DNA from: DASXRA01 sp036502575
GTDB lineage: Bacteria; Actinomycetota; Actinomycetes; Mycobacteriales; Jatrophihabitantaceae
Length of the DNA: 64,000 nucleotides
Assembly: GCA_036502575.1 (NCBI GenBank)
Contig: DASXYL010000010.1
Coordinates: 1 to 64,000, forward strand
Reading direction: 5' to 3'
The notes beneath the pieces are model-generated. The model was not told where the DNA came from. It made no database searches and saw nothing but the letters and a program-made list of their open reading frames with translations. Below are positions 54,563-62,572 of the stretch, piece by piece. Position 1 is the first letter of the stretch. Every line of letters begins with the position of its first letter. Both the position numbers and the translations under genes were made by a program.

Positions 54563-55581
54563 GCAAGGTTCTCCTCACCGGGTCGGCCGGGTTCATCGGC
54601 GGGTACGTCGTCGAAGAGCTATTGGACCGCGGGTACGAGGTCGTCGGCATCGACAACTTCTCCAAGTACGGACGGGTCGCGAAGTCCTACGACGAGCACC
54701 CCCGATACACGCTCGTCGAGGGCGATGCCCGCGACGTCGACCTGCTGACCGGGTTGCTGCGTGGATGCGACCATTTCATCGCAGGCGCCGCACTGATCGG
54801 CGGCATCTCCTACTTCCACGCCTACGCCTACGACCTGCTCGCCGCGAACGAGCGCATCATGGCCGCCGAGTGCGACGCCGCCATCGCCGCGCACCGGGAG
54901 GGGACGCTCACGAAGGTCACCTACCTGTCCAGTTCGATGGTGTTCGAGTCGACCGACCATTGGCCCTCCGTCGAGGGCGACGAGCGACGCATCGCGCCAC
55001 CGCTGTCGTCCTACGGGTTCCAGAAGTTGGCCGTCGAGTACTTCGCGCGCGCCGCGTGGGACCAGTACCAGTTGCCGTACACGATCGTGCGGCCCTTCAA
55101 CTGCGTCGGCATCGGGGAGTCCCGGGCGCTCGGCGACGTCGAGGTGGCATCGGGCAACGTGAAGCTCGCGATGAGCCACGTGGTGCCCGACCTCGTCCAG
55201 AAGGTCCTCAAGGGCCAAGATCCCCTGCACATCCTCGGTGACGGCACCCAGGTGCGGCACTACACCTACGGCGGTGACCTGGCCAAGGGCATCGTCGCGT
55301 GCATGGAGTCTGATGCGGCCCGCAACGAGGACTTCAACATCTCGACGGCCGAGTCGACGACGGTCACCGACCTCGCCACGCTGATCTGGCGCAAGACCAA
55401 GGGCGATGCGCCGGTCACGTTCGTGCACGACGAGGCGTTCGAGCACGACGTGCACAAGCGCGTCCCATCCGTCGAGAAGGCCAAGCAGGTGCTCGGTTTC
55501 GAATGCACCACGTCGCTCGACGAGATGCTCGACGAGGTCATCCCGTGGATCAGCCAGGCCGTCGCCGAGGGCCGGATCTGA
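54559..55581 (+). CDS. NAD-dependent nucleotide-sugar epimerase/dehydratase
   Basis: A 340-residue extended short-chain dehydrogenase. LLTGSAGFIGGYVVEELLDRG is the NAD-binding motif. The catalytic Ser/Thr lies in VTYLSSSMVFES, and the Tyr-Lys pair in SSYGFQKLAVEYFARA. VRPFNCVGIG and HYTYGGDLAKGIVACM are typical of UDP-glucose epimerase-like enzymes. It probably interconverts or modifies the sugar used by the neighbouring transferase; the product is unknown. GTG start overlapping the GT2 stop. Confidence 0.88.
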   Translation: MSKVLLTGSAGFIGGYVVEELLDRGYEVVGIDNFSKYGRVAKSYDEHPRYTLVEGDARDVDLLTGLLRGCDHFIAGAALIGGISYFHAYAYDLLAANERIMAAECDAAIAAHREGTLTKVTYLSSSMVFESTDHWPSVEGDERRIAPPLSSYGFQKLAVEYFARAAWDQYQLPYTIVRPFNCVGIGESRALGDVEVASGNVKLAMSHVVPDLVQKVLKGQDPLHILGDGTQVRHYTYGGDLAKGIVACMESDAARNEDFNISTAESTTVTDLATLIWRKTKGDAPVTFVHDEAFEHDVHKRVPSVEKAKQVLGFECTTSLDEMLDEVIPWISQAVAEGRI

Positions 55582-55588
55582 CCCCTCC

Positions 55589-56653
55589 ATGCCAGTTGGC
55601 ACCCTGACGCGTCGGGATGTGCGGCTGCTCACGATCTGCGCCGTGGGCTTGGCCGCATCGGGCGTGCTGCACTACGTCGGCGCCGGCGACATAGCGCCGT
55701 TCGTGGTGAGCGCGCTCGCCCTCGCGTTGCTGGCCAGCCTGGTCGGGCGCAGCGTCGAGGCGCTCGGCGATCGGCTCGGCGCCGGCGCGACCGGTGTCGT
55801 GCAGAGCGCGCTGGGCAACCTGCCGGAGCTGTTCGTCACCCTGTTCGCGCTGCACGCCGGGCTGTATGACGTTGTCCGGGCGGCGATCGTCGGCTCCATC
55901 CTCGCCAACGTGCTGCTCGTGCTCGGGCTCGCGTTCGTCGTCGGCGGACTGCGCCACGGAACACAGAGCTTCGGCGCGGAGACGGCGGGGGGGATCAGCC
56001 TCATGCTGGTGCTGGCGGTCGCCGCGCTGCTCGTCCCGTCGCTGACCGCGAACCTGCACACTCCCGCCGCGGGCCACGAGCGGGCGCTGTCGATCATCGT
56101 CTCGATCATGCTGCTGGCGCTGTTCGCCCTGTCGCTGCCGGCCGCCATCCGCCGTTCCGGAAGCGACGGGGAGGCCGGTGAGGCGAAGGAAGGCGAATGG
56201 CCGCTCGCGTTGGCCATCGGCATGCTCGCCGGCGCCGGGGTTGCCGCGGCGTTCGTGTCCGACTGGTTCGTCGATGGGTTGACGCCGGCGATGGACAGCC
56301 TCGGCATCAGCCAGGTCTTCGCCGGCCTGGTGATCGTCGCCATCGCCGGAAACGCGGTCGAGAACGTCGTCGGCATCCAGCTGGCCGCGCGCAACCGGCC
56401 CGACTACGCCGTCTCGGTGATCCTGCAGAGCCCGCTGCAGATCGCGCTCGTGCTGGCACCGGTGGTGGTGCTGGCCGCGCCGCTGGTCGGCGCGACGTTC
56501 ACGCTCGTGCTCTCGCCACTGCTCATCGCCGTGCTGGCGATCGCGGTGCTCGTCACCGTGCTGGTCGTGCTGGACGGCGAGTCGACCTGGTTCGAGGGCG
56601 CGGCACTGGTCGCCCTGTACGCGATGATCGCCACCGCCTTCTGGTGGGGCTGA
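55589..56653 (+). CDS. Cation (calcium/proton-type) exchanger of the CaCA superfamily
   Basis: A 354-residue protein with about 11 membrane segments and the two alpha repeats of cation/Ca2+ exchangers: QSALGNLPELFVTLFAL with GSILANVLLVLG, and IAGNAVENVVGIQLAARN with LQSPLQIALVLAP. A charged cytosolic loop (SGSDGEAGEAKEGEW) separates the halves. The pattern fits CAX/ChaA Ca2+:H+ antiporters. It starts 7 bp after the epimerase gene and may belong to that transcript, though its function is unrelated. Confidence 0.88.
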   Translation: MPVGTLTRRDVRLLTICAVGLAASGVLHYVGAGDIAPFVVSALALALLASLVGRSVEALGDRLGAGATGVVQSALGNLPELFVTLFALHAGLYDVVRAAIVGSILANVLLVLGLAFVVGGLRHGTQSFGAETAGGISLMLVLAVAALLVPSLTANLHTPAAGHERALSIIVSIMLLALFALSLPAAIRRSGSDGEAGEAKEGEWPLALAIGMLAGAGVAAAFVSDWFVDGLTPAMDSLGISQVFAGLVIVAIAGNAVENVVGIQLAARNRPDYAVSVILQSPLQIALVLAPVVVLAAPLVGATFTLVLSPLLIAVLAIAVLVTVLVVLDGESTWFEGAALVALYAMIATAFWWG

Positions 56654-56689
56654 CGGGCCGGCGCGAGGGTAAAGATCAGCATCGCGCCC

Positions 56690-56695
56690 TAGACT
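56690..56695 (+). promoter_or_regulatory. -10 box TAGACT, leaderless start of rpe
   Basis: TAGACT ends 6 nt before the GTG at 56702. Confidence 0.6.
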
Positions 56696-56701
56696 TCGGA
56701 C

Positions 56702-57385
56702 GTGACGTCGCACGGACGGCCTGAGCCGATGATCGCGCCGAGCATCCTCTCGGCCGACTTCGCGCACCTGGCCGACGAGGCGGACGCGGTGGCCAATGCC
56801 GACTGGTTGCACGTCGACGTCATGGACGCGCATTTCGTCCCGAATCTCACGCTCGGGCTGCCCGTGGTGCAGAGCCTGCGCAAGGCCACCGACCTGCCCC
56901 TGGACTGCCACCTCATGATCGACGACCCGGACCGCTGGGCGCCCGGATACGCCGAGGCCGGAGCGGCGAACGTCACGTTCCACGTCGAGGCGGCGGACGA
57001 CATCGTGCGGACGGCCCGCGCCATCCGGGCCGCGGGGTCTCTGGCCGGGCTGTCGGTCAAGCCGAACACCCCGCTCGAGCCGTATCTCGAGGTCCTGCGC
57101 GAGTTCGACACGCTGCTCGTCATGACCGTCGAGCCGGGCTTCGGCGGCCAGCAGTTCATGGCCGAGGTGCTGCCCAAGGTGCGACTGGCCCGCGACCACG
57201 TCAGCGCCGGGCACCTGCGCCTGTTCGTCGAGGTCGACGGCGGCGTGGACGAGGACACCATCGAGGCGGCCGCCGAGGCCGGCGCCGACGTGTTCGTCGC
57301 CGGATCGGCCGTCTACGGCGCCGGCGACCCGGGCCGGGCGGTCGAGGCGCTGCGCGCCCGGGCCCGCGCGGCGATGAGCCGGTAG
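56702..57385 (+). CDS. rpe: Ribulose-phosphate 3-epimerase
   Basis: A 227-residue TIM-barrel enzyme linking ribulose- and xylulose-5-phosphate. MIAPSILSADFAHLADEA, WLHVDVMDAHFVPNLTLG, LDCHLMIDDP and MTVEPGFGGQQFM carry the metal and substrate residues. FVAGSAVYGAGDP binds phosphate. An internal ATG at 56729 would also give a full catalytic domain, but the -10 box supports 56702. It supplies ribulose-5-phosphate, the RibB substrate, to the following riboflavin genes. Confidence 0.95.
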   Translation: MTSHGRPEPMIAPSILSADFAHLADEADAVANADWLHVDVMDAHFVPNLTLGLPVVQSLRKATDLPLDCHLMIDDPDRWAPGYAEAGAANVTFHVEAADDIVRTARAIRAAGSLAGLSVKPNTPLEPYLEVLREFDTLLVMTVEPGFGGQQFMAEVLPKVRLARDHVSAGHLRLFVEVDGGVDEDTIEAAAEAGADVFVAGSAVYGAGDPGRAVEALRARARAAMSR

Positions 57386-57391
57386 TCGTCG

Positions 57392-58435
57392 ATGACCGCC
57401 AAGGTGAGCAAAGCCGAGCGGGCGGCGATGCATCGCGCGCTGGCTCTGGCCGAGACCGTACGCGGGCGCACCAGCCCGAATCCGGCGGTCGGCGCGGTCA
57501 TCCTCGGCGCGGACGGCGAGCTCGCGGGCGAAGGCGCCACCGCGCCGGTCGGTGGCCCCCACGCCGAGATCACGGCGCTGCGCGGGGCCGGTGATCGGGC
57601 CCGGGGCGCCACAGCCGTGGTCACGCTCGAGCCGTGCGCGCACACCGGCCGAACGGGGCCGTGCACCGAGGCGCTCATCGAGGCCGCCGTCGCGCGTGTG
57701 GTCTACGCGGTCGATGACCCCAACCCGCCCGCGGCCGGCGGCGCCGATCGGCTGCGCGAGGCCGGGGTGGACGTCGTCGCGGGCGTCAACGAGGCCGAGG
57801 CGGCGGCTGCGGCGTTGCGTCCGTGGCTGCACGCGCTGCGCACCGGACGGCCGTTCGTCACCTGGAAGCTGGCGAGCACGCTCGACGGGCGAGTTGCCGC
57901 CGCCGACCAGAGCGCGCGGTGGATCTCCTCGCCCGTCGCGCGGGCGGACTCGCACGCGTTCCGCAGCATCGTCGACGCGATCGTCGTGGGCAGCGGCACC
58001 GTCCTGGCCGACGACCCGCACCTGACCGTCCGGGACGCCGATGACGAGCTGGCCGAGCATCAGCCACTGCGGGTGGTGCTGGACCGCCGTCATCGCGTGC
58101 ATCAGAGCGCCCAGGTGCTCGACAACGCGGCCGAGACGCTGCTGCTCGACACGGCGGTGCCCCGTTTCGCCCTGAAAGCGCTGCATGACCGCGGGGTGCG
58201 CCACGTGCTGCTCGAGGGCGGTCCGACGCTCGCCGGAGCCTTCGTCGAGGCCCGCTGCGTGGACGAGGTGATCGCCTATGTTGCGCCCAAGCTGCTCGGC
58301 GCCGGGCCCTCCGCGCTGGGCGACGCGGGAATTTCCACCATCGCGGATGCGATCTCATTGGAGGTCGACACCGTGACCAGAATGGGCGGCGACGTGAAGA
58401 TAGTGGCTCGTCCGATCTGGTCCGAAGGAGAGTAG
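57392..58435 (+). CDS. ribD: Bifunctional riboflavin deaminase/reductase RibD
   Basis: A 347-residue enzyme for the second and third steps from GTP to riboflavin. The N-terminal zinc deaminase has GGPHAEITAL and EPCAHTGRTGPCTEALI. The C-terminal NADPH reductase has FVTWKLASTLDGRVAA, ARADSHAFRSIVDAIVVGSG and LLEGGPTLAGAFVEA. It starts 6 nt after rpe. No FMN riboswitch was seen in front of this operon. Confidence 0.95.
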   Translation: MTAKVSKAERAAMHRALALAETVRGRTSPNPAVGAVILGADGELAGEGATAPVGGPHAEITALRGAGDRARGATAVVTLEPCAHTGRTGPCTEALIEAAVARVVYAVDDPNPPAAGGADRLREAGVDVVAGVNEAEAAAAALRPWLHALRTGRPFVTWKLASTLDGRVAAADQSARWISSPVARADSHAFRSIVDAIVVGSGTVLADDPHLTVRDADDELAEHQPLRVVLDRRHRVHQSAQVLDNAAETLLLDTAVPRFALKALHDRGVRHVLLEGGPTLAGAFVEARCVDEVIAYVAPKLLGAGPSALGDAGISTIADAISLEVDTVTRMGGDVKIVARPIWSEGE

Positions 58436-58441
58436 GGGCCC

Positions 58442-59044
58442 GTGTTCACCGGGATCATCGAAGAGCTCGGCGAGGTTGTCGCCGTGGAGTCACGGGGCGA
58501 CTCGGCGGTGCTGGTCGTCCGCGCGTCGCTGGTCGCGGCTGACGTGCCCCATGGCGCGTCCGTGGCCGTCAACGGCGTATGCCTGACGGTCATCGGGGCC
58601 GAGGGTGCCCGCCTGTCGTTCGACGTCATGGCCGAGACGCTGAAGCGGTCGGTCATCGGCGCGCTGCGCCCCGGTGAGCGGGTCAACCTGGAGCGCGCGG
58701 TACGGGCCGACGGTCGCCTGGACGGTCACATCGTCCAGGGGCACGTCGACGGCACCGGCGTGGTCGTCACCCGCACACCGGGCGACGCTGACCGACAGTG
58801 GGCCATCGTCCGGTTCGGCCTGCCGGCTGAGCTCGGCCGCTACGTCGCGGAAAAGGGATCGATCGCCGTGGACGGCGTCTCGCTGACCGTCACCGGCGTC
58901 GGCGATGACTGGTTCGAGGTGGGCCTGATCCCGGAGACGCTGCGGGCCACCACCCTCGGCGCCAAGCAGCCCGGCGACCCGGTCAACCTGGAGGTGGACG
59001 TGCTCGCCAAATACGTCGCCCGTCTCGTCGGGGCGTCCTCATGA
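58442..59044 (+). CDS. ribE: Riboflavin synthase alpha chain
   Basis: A 200-residue protein with two similar lumazine-binding barrels that dismutates 6,7-dimethyl-8-ribityllumazine. It begins MFTGIIEELGEVVAVE. Each half has the VNGVCLTV / VDGVSLTV signature, and DGHIVQGHVDG follows the first. GTG start; ATGA overlap with ribBA. Confidence 0.95.
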   Translation: MFTGIIEELGEVVAVESRGDSAVLVVRASLVAADVPHGASVAVNGVCLTVIGAEGARLSFDVMAETLKRSVIGALRPGERVNLERAVRADGRLDGHIVQGHVDGTGVVVTRTPGDADRQWAIVRFGLPAELGRYVAEKGSIAVDGVSLTVTGVGDDWFEVGLIPETLRATTLGAKQPGDPVNLEVDVLAKYVARLVGASS

Positions 59045-60276
59045 CGGTCGGATTGGACAGCATCGAGCGGGCCATTGCCGACATCAAGTCGGGCAAGGCG
59101 GTCGTGGTCGTCGACGACGAGGACCACGAGAACGAGGGCGATCTGATCTTCGCCGCCGAGCTGGCGACGCCCGAACTGGTGTCGTTCATGGTGCGCTACA
59201 CGTCGGGCTACATCTGCGTGCCGATCACTGAGGGCGACGCCGACCGTCTCGATCTGCCGCCCATGTTCCGGGTGAACCAGGACCGCCGCGGCACCGCCTA
59301 CACGGTCACCGTCGACGCGCGCGAAGGCGTGTCGACCGGAATCTCCGCGGCCGATCGGGCGCTGACGATGCGGCTGCTGGCCAACCCCGACGCCGGCCCG
59401 GAGGATCTTTCCCGCCCGGGGCACGTCGTGCCGCTGCGCGCCAAGGACGGCGGGGTACTGCGCCGCCCCGGCCACACCGAGGCGGCCATTGACCTTGCCG
59501 TCCTCGCGGGCCTTCGACCGGCCGGGGTGCTGTGCGAGATCGTGTCCGAGAAGGATCCGGCCGGCATGGCCCGCGCCGAGGAGCTGCGGGTGTTCGCCGA
59601 CGAGCACGAGCTGGCGCTGATCTCCATCGCCGACCTGATCGCCTACCGCCGCCGCTTCGACAAGCTCGTCACGCGGGTCGCGTCGGCGCGGGTGCCGCTG
59701 CGCTACGGCGAGTTCACCGCGGTCGGCTACTCGTCGAGTTACGACGAGCGCGAGCACGTGGCGTTCGTGTTCGGCGACATCGGCGACGGCGAGGACGTGC
59801 TGGTGCGAGTGCACTCCGAGTGCCTGACCGGCGATGTGTTCGGGTCGCTGCGCTGTGACTGCGGCCCGCAACTGGACGCAGCTCTGGCCACCGTCGCCCG
59901 CGAGGGGCGTGGAGTCGTGCTGTACATCCGGGGCCACGAGGGTCGGGGCATCGGCCTGCTGCACAAGTTGCAGGCCTACCAGTTGCAAGACGCCGGCGCG
60001 GACACCCTCGACGCCAACCTGGAACTCGGCCTGCCCGCCGACGCACGCGACTACGGCACCGGCGCGCAGATCCTGTACGACCTGGGCGTGCGCACGATGC
60101 GGCTGTTGACGAACAACCCGGCCAAGCGCGCCGGCCTCGAGGGCTACGGGCTGCGCGTCGTCGGACGCGTGCCGCTGCCTGTGCACGCCAACCCCGAGAA
60201 CCTGCGCTACCTGGAAACCAAACGCGACCGCATGGGCCACGACCTGAATCTCGATCTCGAGGAGCCGTCAGCATGA
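59041..60276 (+). CDS. ribBA: Bifunctional 3,4-DHBP synthase / GTP cyclohydrolase II
   Basis: A 411-residue fusion that makes both riboflavin precursors. The RibB half has VVVVDDEDHENEGDLIFAAE, RRGTAYTVTVDAREGVSTGI and RRPGHTEAAIDL. The RibA half has the zinc site SECLTGDVFGSLRCDCGPQL and the catalytic YIRGHEGRGIGLLHKLQAY, with RLLTNNPAKRAGLEGYG. Both halves are complete. It overlaps its neighbours by 4 nt. Confidence 0.96.
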   Translation: MTVGLDSIERAIADIKSGKAVVVVDDEDHENEGDLIFAAELATPELVSFMVRYTSGYICVPITEGDADRLDLPPMFRVNQDRRGTAYTVTVDAREGVSTGISAADRALTMRLLANPDAGPEDLSRPGHVVPLRAKDGGVLRRPGHTEAAIDLAVLAGLRPAGVLCEIVSEKDPAGMARAEELRVFADEHELALISIADLIAYRRRFDKLVTRVASARVPLRYGEFTAVGYSSSYDEREHVAFVFGDIGDGEDVLVRVHSECLTGDVFGSLRCDCGPQLDAALATVAREGRGVVLYIRGHEGRGIGLLHKLQAYQLQDAGADTLDANLELGLPADARDYGTGAQILYDLGVRTMRLLTNNPAKRAGLEGYGLRVVGRVPLPVHANPENLRYLETKRDRMGHDLNLDLEEPSA

Positions 60277-60755
60277 GCGGCGAGGGTGCGCCGACACTGT
60301 CCACTGTGGACGGTGCCGCGGAGCTGCGAGTGGCCGTCGTCGCCGCCCAGTGGCATGCCACCGTCATGGACGGCCTGCTCGGCGGTGCTCGTCGGGCCCT
60401 GGCTGACTCGCAGGTGCGTGACGTCACCGAGGTTAGTGTGCCGGGTGCGTTCGAGTTGCCCGTGGCGGCCGCGCGTCTCGCGGCCGCCGGGTTCGATGCG
60501 ATCGTCGCGCTCGGGGTGGTCATCCGGGGTGGGACGCCGCACTTCGACTACGTGTGCACAGCGGCCACCGACGGGCTGACGCAGGTAGCGGTGCGCACCG
60601 GCGTCCCGATCGGGTTCGGGGTGCTCACCTGCGACAACGACGAGCAAGCCCTGGACCGCGCCGGTTTGCCCGGTTCCAAGGAGGATAAGGGCCATGAAGC
60701 GGCGGTTGCCGCATTGAGCACCGCCGTGGCGCTGAGTCGGTTCGACCTCCCGTAG
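60273..60755 (+). CDS. ribH: 6,7-dimethyl-8-ribityllumazine synthase
   Basis: A 160-residue lumazine synthase that forms icosahedral or pentameric particles. VAVVAAQWHATVMDGLLGGA, VPGAFELPVAAARLAA and the catalytic histidine in IRGGTPHFDYVCTAATDGL are present, and GVLTCDNDEQALDRAG completes the active site. The N-terminal extension includes Ser-Thr-Val-Asp over the palindrome GTCCACTGTGGAC (60299-60311). Confidence 0.95.
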   Translation: MSGEGAPTLSTVDGAAELRVAVVAAQWHATVMDGLLGGARRALADSQVRDVTEVSVPGAFELPVAAARLAAAGFDAIVALGVVIRGGTPHFDYVCTAATDGLTQVAVRTGVPIGFGVLTCDNDEQALDRAGLPGSKEDKGHEAAVAALSTAVALSRFDLP

Positions 60756-60775
60756 CGGCGGCGGACTTTACGCCT

Positions 60776-61336
60776 ATGTCTGACGTCTCGGGCATCGTGC
60801 TCGCGGCCGGCGCCGGAACGCGGCTGGGCCGGCCCAAGGCGGCGCTGGTCGTGAACGGCGAGCGGCTGGTCGACCGAGGGGTGCGCGTGTTGCGCTCGGC
60901 GGGATGCGGGGAGGTAGTGGCCGTCGTCCGTACCGGCATGGAGGTCGATGGGGCCACCGTGGTGGTCAACCCCGATCCGGATCGAGGGATGGGCTCGTCG
61001 CTGCGGCTCGGGTTGGGGGCAGCGTCCGGGCCGCGGGCGGTGATCGTGCTCGTCGACACGCCCGGAATCGGCCCCGACGACGTGCGGCGGGTGCTCGGTG
61101 TCCAAGCGCCGTTCGTCATCGCCCGGTACGGCGAGCGGCGCAGCCACCCGGTCGCGATCGATCGTTCCGTTTGGGCGGAGGTGGCCGCGCTCGCGGACGG
61201 CGACCAGGGTGCCCGGCCGTTCATGCGCGCCCATCCGGATCTCGTGACCGACGTGGCGTGCGACGGCGACCCGTCCGACATCGACACGCCCGACGATCTG
61301 GCCGGCTGGGACGCCCGCACCGGATCCTCTCCTTGA
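60776..61336 (+). CDS. MobA/MocA-like nucleotidyltransferase
   Basis: A 186-residue protein with the GTP/CTP transferase fold: VSGIVLAAGAGTRLGRPKAAL is the nucleotide loop and VIVLVDTPGIGPDDV the metal site. NPDPDRGMGSSLRLGLGAA and DIDTPDDLAGWD are typical of MocA/CoxC-like cytidylyltransferases that mature the cofactor of xanthine dehydrogenase-type enzymes. No such enzyme is visible nearby, so the role is open. It starts 20 bp after ribH. Confidence 0.85.
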   Translation: MSDVSGIVLAAGAGTRLGRPKAALVVNGERLVDRGVRVLRSAGCGEVVAVVRTGMEVDGATVVVNPDPDRGMGSSLRLGLGAASGPRAVIVLVDTPGIGPDDVRRVLGVQAPFVIARYGERRSHPVAIDRSVWAEVAALADGDQGARPFMRAHPDLVTDVACDGDPSDIDTPDDLAGWDARTGSSP

Positions 61337-61385
61337 TCATCTCTGCTCTACGGACCGAACCTGGTCCATTCGGCCGAGATCATCA
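61334..61385 (+). terminator. Nested inverted repeat after the MobA-like gene
   Basis: Outer arms TGATCATCTC (61334-61343) and GAGATCATCA (61376-61385) pair with one mismatch. Inner arms GGACC (61352-61356) and GGTCC (61363-61367) form a second stem. The structure begins in the stop codon and has no T-tract. It is probably a terminator or an operator for the next gene. Confidence 0.5.
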
Positions 61386-61423
61386 CGGAGGAACCGGGGC
61401 GAAATCGGCTTCTACCCCTTGGC

Positions 61424-61429
61424 TAGCGT
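61424..61429 (+). promoter_or_regulatory. -10 box TAGCGT, leaderless start of the LtrA gene
   Basis: TAGCGT ends 6 nt before the GTG at 61436. Confidence 0.55.
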
Positions 61430-61435
61430 GATGCC

Positions 61436-62572
61436 GTGAGCGACGACGTCCAGATCGCCGAGCGGACCGAGAAGCGGGTCACCTGGGCCGAGCTGTTCTT
61501 CGACCTCGTGTTCGTCTTCGCGGTCACCGAGGTCTCCTCGCTGCTGCACGACCACCACGGCGCGAGCTGGATACTGCGGGCGCTGATCGTGTTCGTGCCG
61601 CTGTACTGGTCGTGGGTGGGGACATCGGTCCTGGCCAACACGCAGGACCTGACGAGCGCGGCCAGCCGGATCGGCATCTTCGCAGTCGGGCTGTGCGGAC
61701 TGTTCATGGCCCTGGCCGTGCCCGACGCCTACGGCGATCGGGGAGTGCTGTTCGGCTGCGCGTACCTGGGCGCCCGGATCGTGCTGGCGTTCATGATGTT
61801 CCGCAACGTCCCGTTCACGATCAACCCGATCGCCGTCGGCCTCTGCGCCAGCGGACCGCTCATCCTGGCCGGTGGCTTCGCGCACGGCAACGCCCGCGAG
61901 GCGATCTGGGCGGTGGCGGCGGTGATCGACCTGTCGTCGCCGACGATCCTGCGTAACCGGCTGCGCAGCATGCGCTTCGACCCGGGCCATCTCGCCGAGC
62001 GGTTCGGCCTGTTCCTGATCATCGCGATGGGCGAGTCGGTCGTGGCGATCGGCGGCCCGGCGGCGCAGAGCGAGCACCTGACCGCCGGCGTGTTGTGGGC
62101 GGTCGCCGCGGCGTTCGTCCTCACCTGCGCGCTGTGGTGGGTGTACTTCCACTTCGCCGCGGACGCCATGCGTTACGCCCTCACGACGGCGCAGGTGCAG
62201 ACCCATATCGCCCGGCATGTGATGACGTACGGGCATCTGTTACTGATCGGCTCGGTGATCTCCATCGCGGTCGGGATGCGCGAATCGGTCGCGCACCCGG
62301 GGCATCACCTGTCCTGGGGGGTGTCCGGGCTCTTGGTGGGCGGCTGCGCGCTGTATCTCGCCAGCTACGGGTACACGCGCTGGGCGATGTTCAAGCTGGT
62401 GTCGACGACCCGGCTCACCGCCGCGGTGGTCATGTTGGTGCTGCTTCCGATCGCCCCGCACGTACCCGCGCTCGCGGCGCTGATCCTGGTCGCCGCCGTG
62501 CTCATCGCGCTGAACGTCGTCGAGTACCTGCGCGTGCGCCGGGCTGTGCCTAACGCGCTCGGGCCTCGCTAG
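61436..62572 (+). CDS. Low temperature requirement A (LtrA) family membrane protein
   Basis: A 378-residue polytopic membrane protein with about ten segments and the family start VTWAELFFDLVFVFAVTEVSSLL. Also seen are FDPGHLAERFGLFLIIAMGESVVAIG, with the conserved Glu-Arg-Phe-Gly-Leu pattern, and WWVYFHFAADAMRYAL. LtrA was first linked to cold growth in Listeria; its activity is unknown. Its 3' end overlaps that of the convergent DUF1116 gene by 23 nt. Confidence 0.9.
   Translation: MSDDVQIAERTEKRVTWAELFFDLVFVFAVTEVSSLLHDHHGASWILRALIVFVPLYWSWVGTSVLANTQDLTSAASRIGIFAVGLCGLFMALAVPDAYGDRGVLFGCAYLGARIVLAFMMFRNVPFTINPIAVGLCASGPLILAGGFAHGNAREAIWAVAAVIDLSSPTILRNRLRSMRFDPGHLAERFGLFLIIAMGESVVAIGGPAAQSEHLTAGVLWAVAAAFVLTCALWWVYFHFAADAMRYALTTAQVQTHIARHVMTYGHLLLIGSVISIAVGMRESVAHPGHHLSWGVSGLLVGGCALYLASYGYTRWAMFKLVSTTRLTAAVVMLVLLPIAPHVPALAALILVAAVLIALNVVEYLRVRRAVPNALGPR

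Noticed and set aside
56654..58441. FMN riboswitch for the riboflavin genes
   Set aside because: rpe, ribD and ribE follow each other within 6 nt and the 48 bp before rpe holds only a leaderless promoter.
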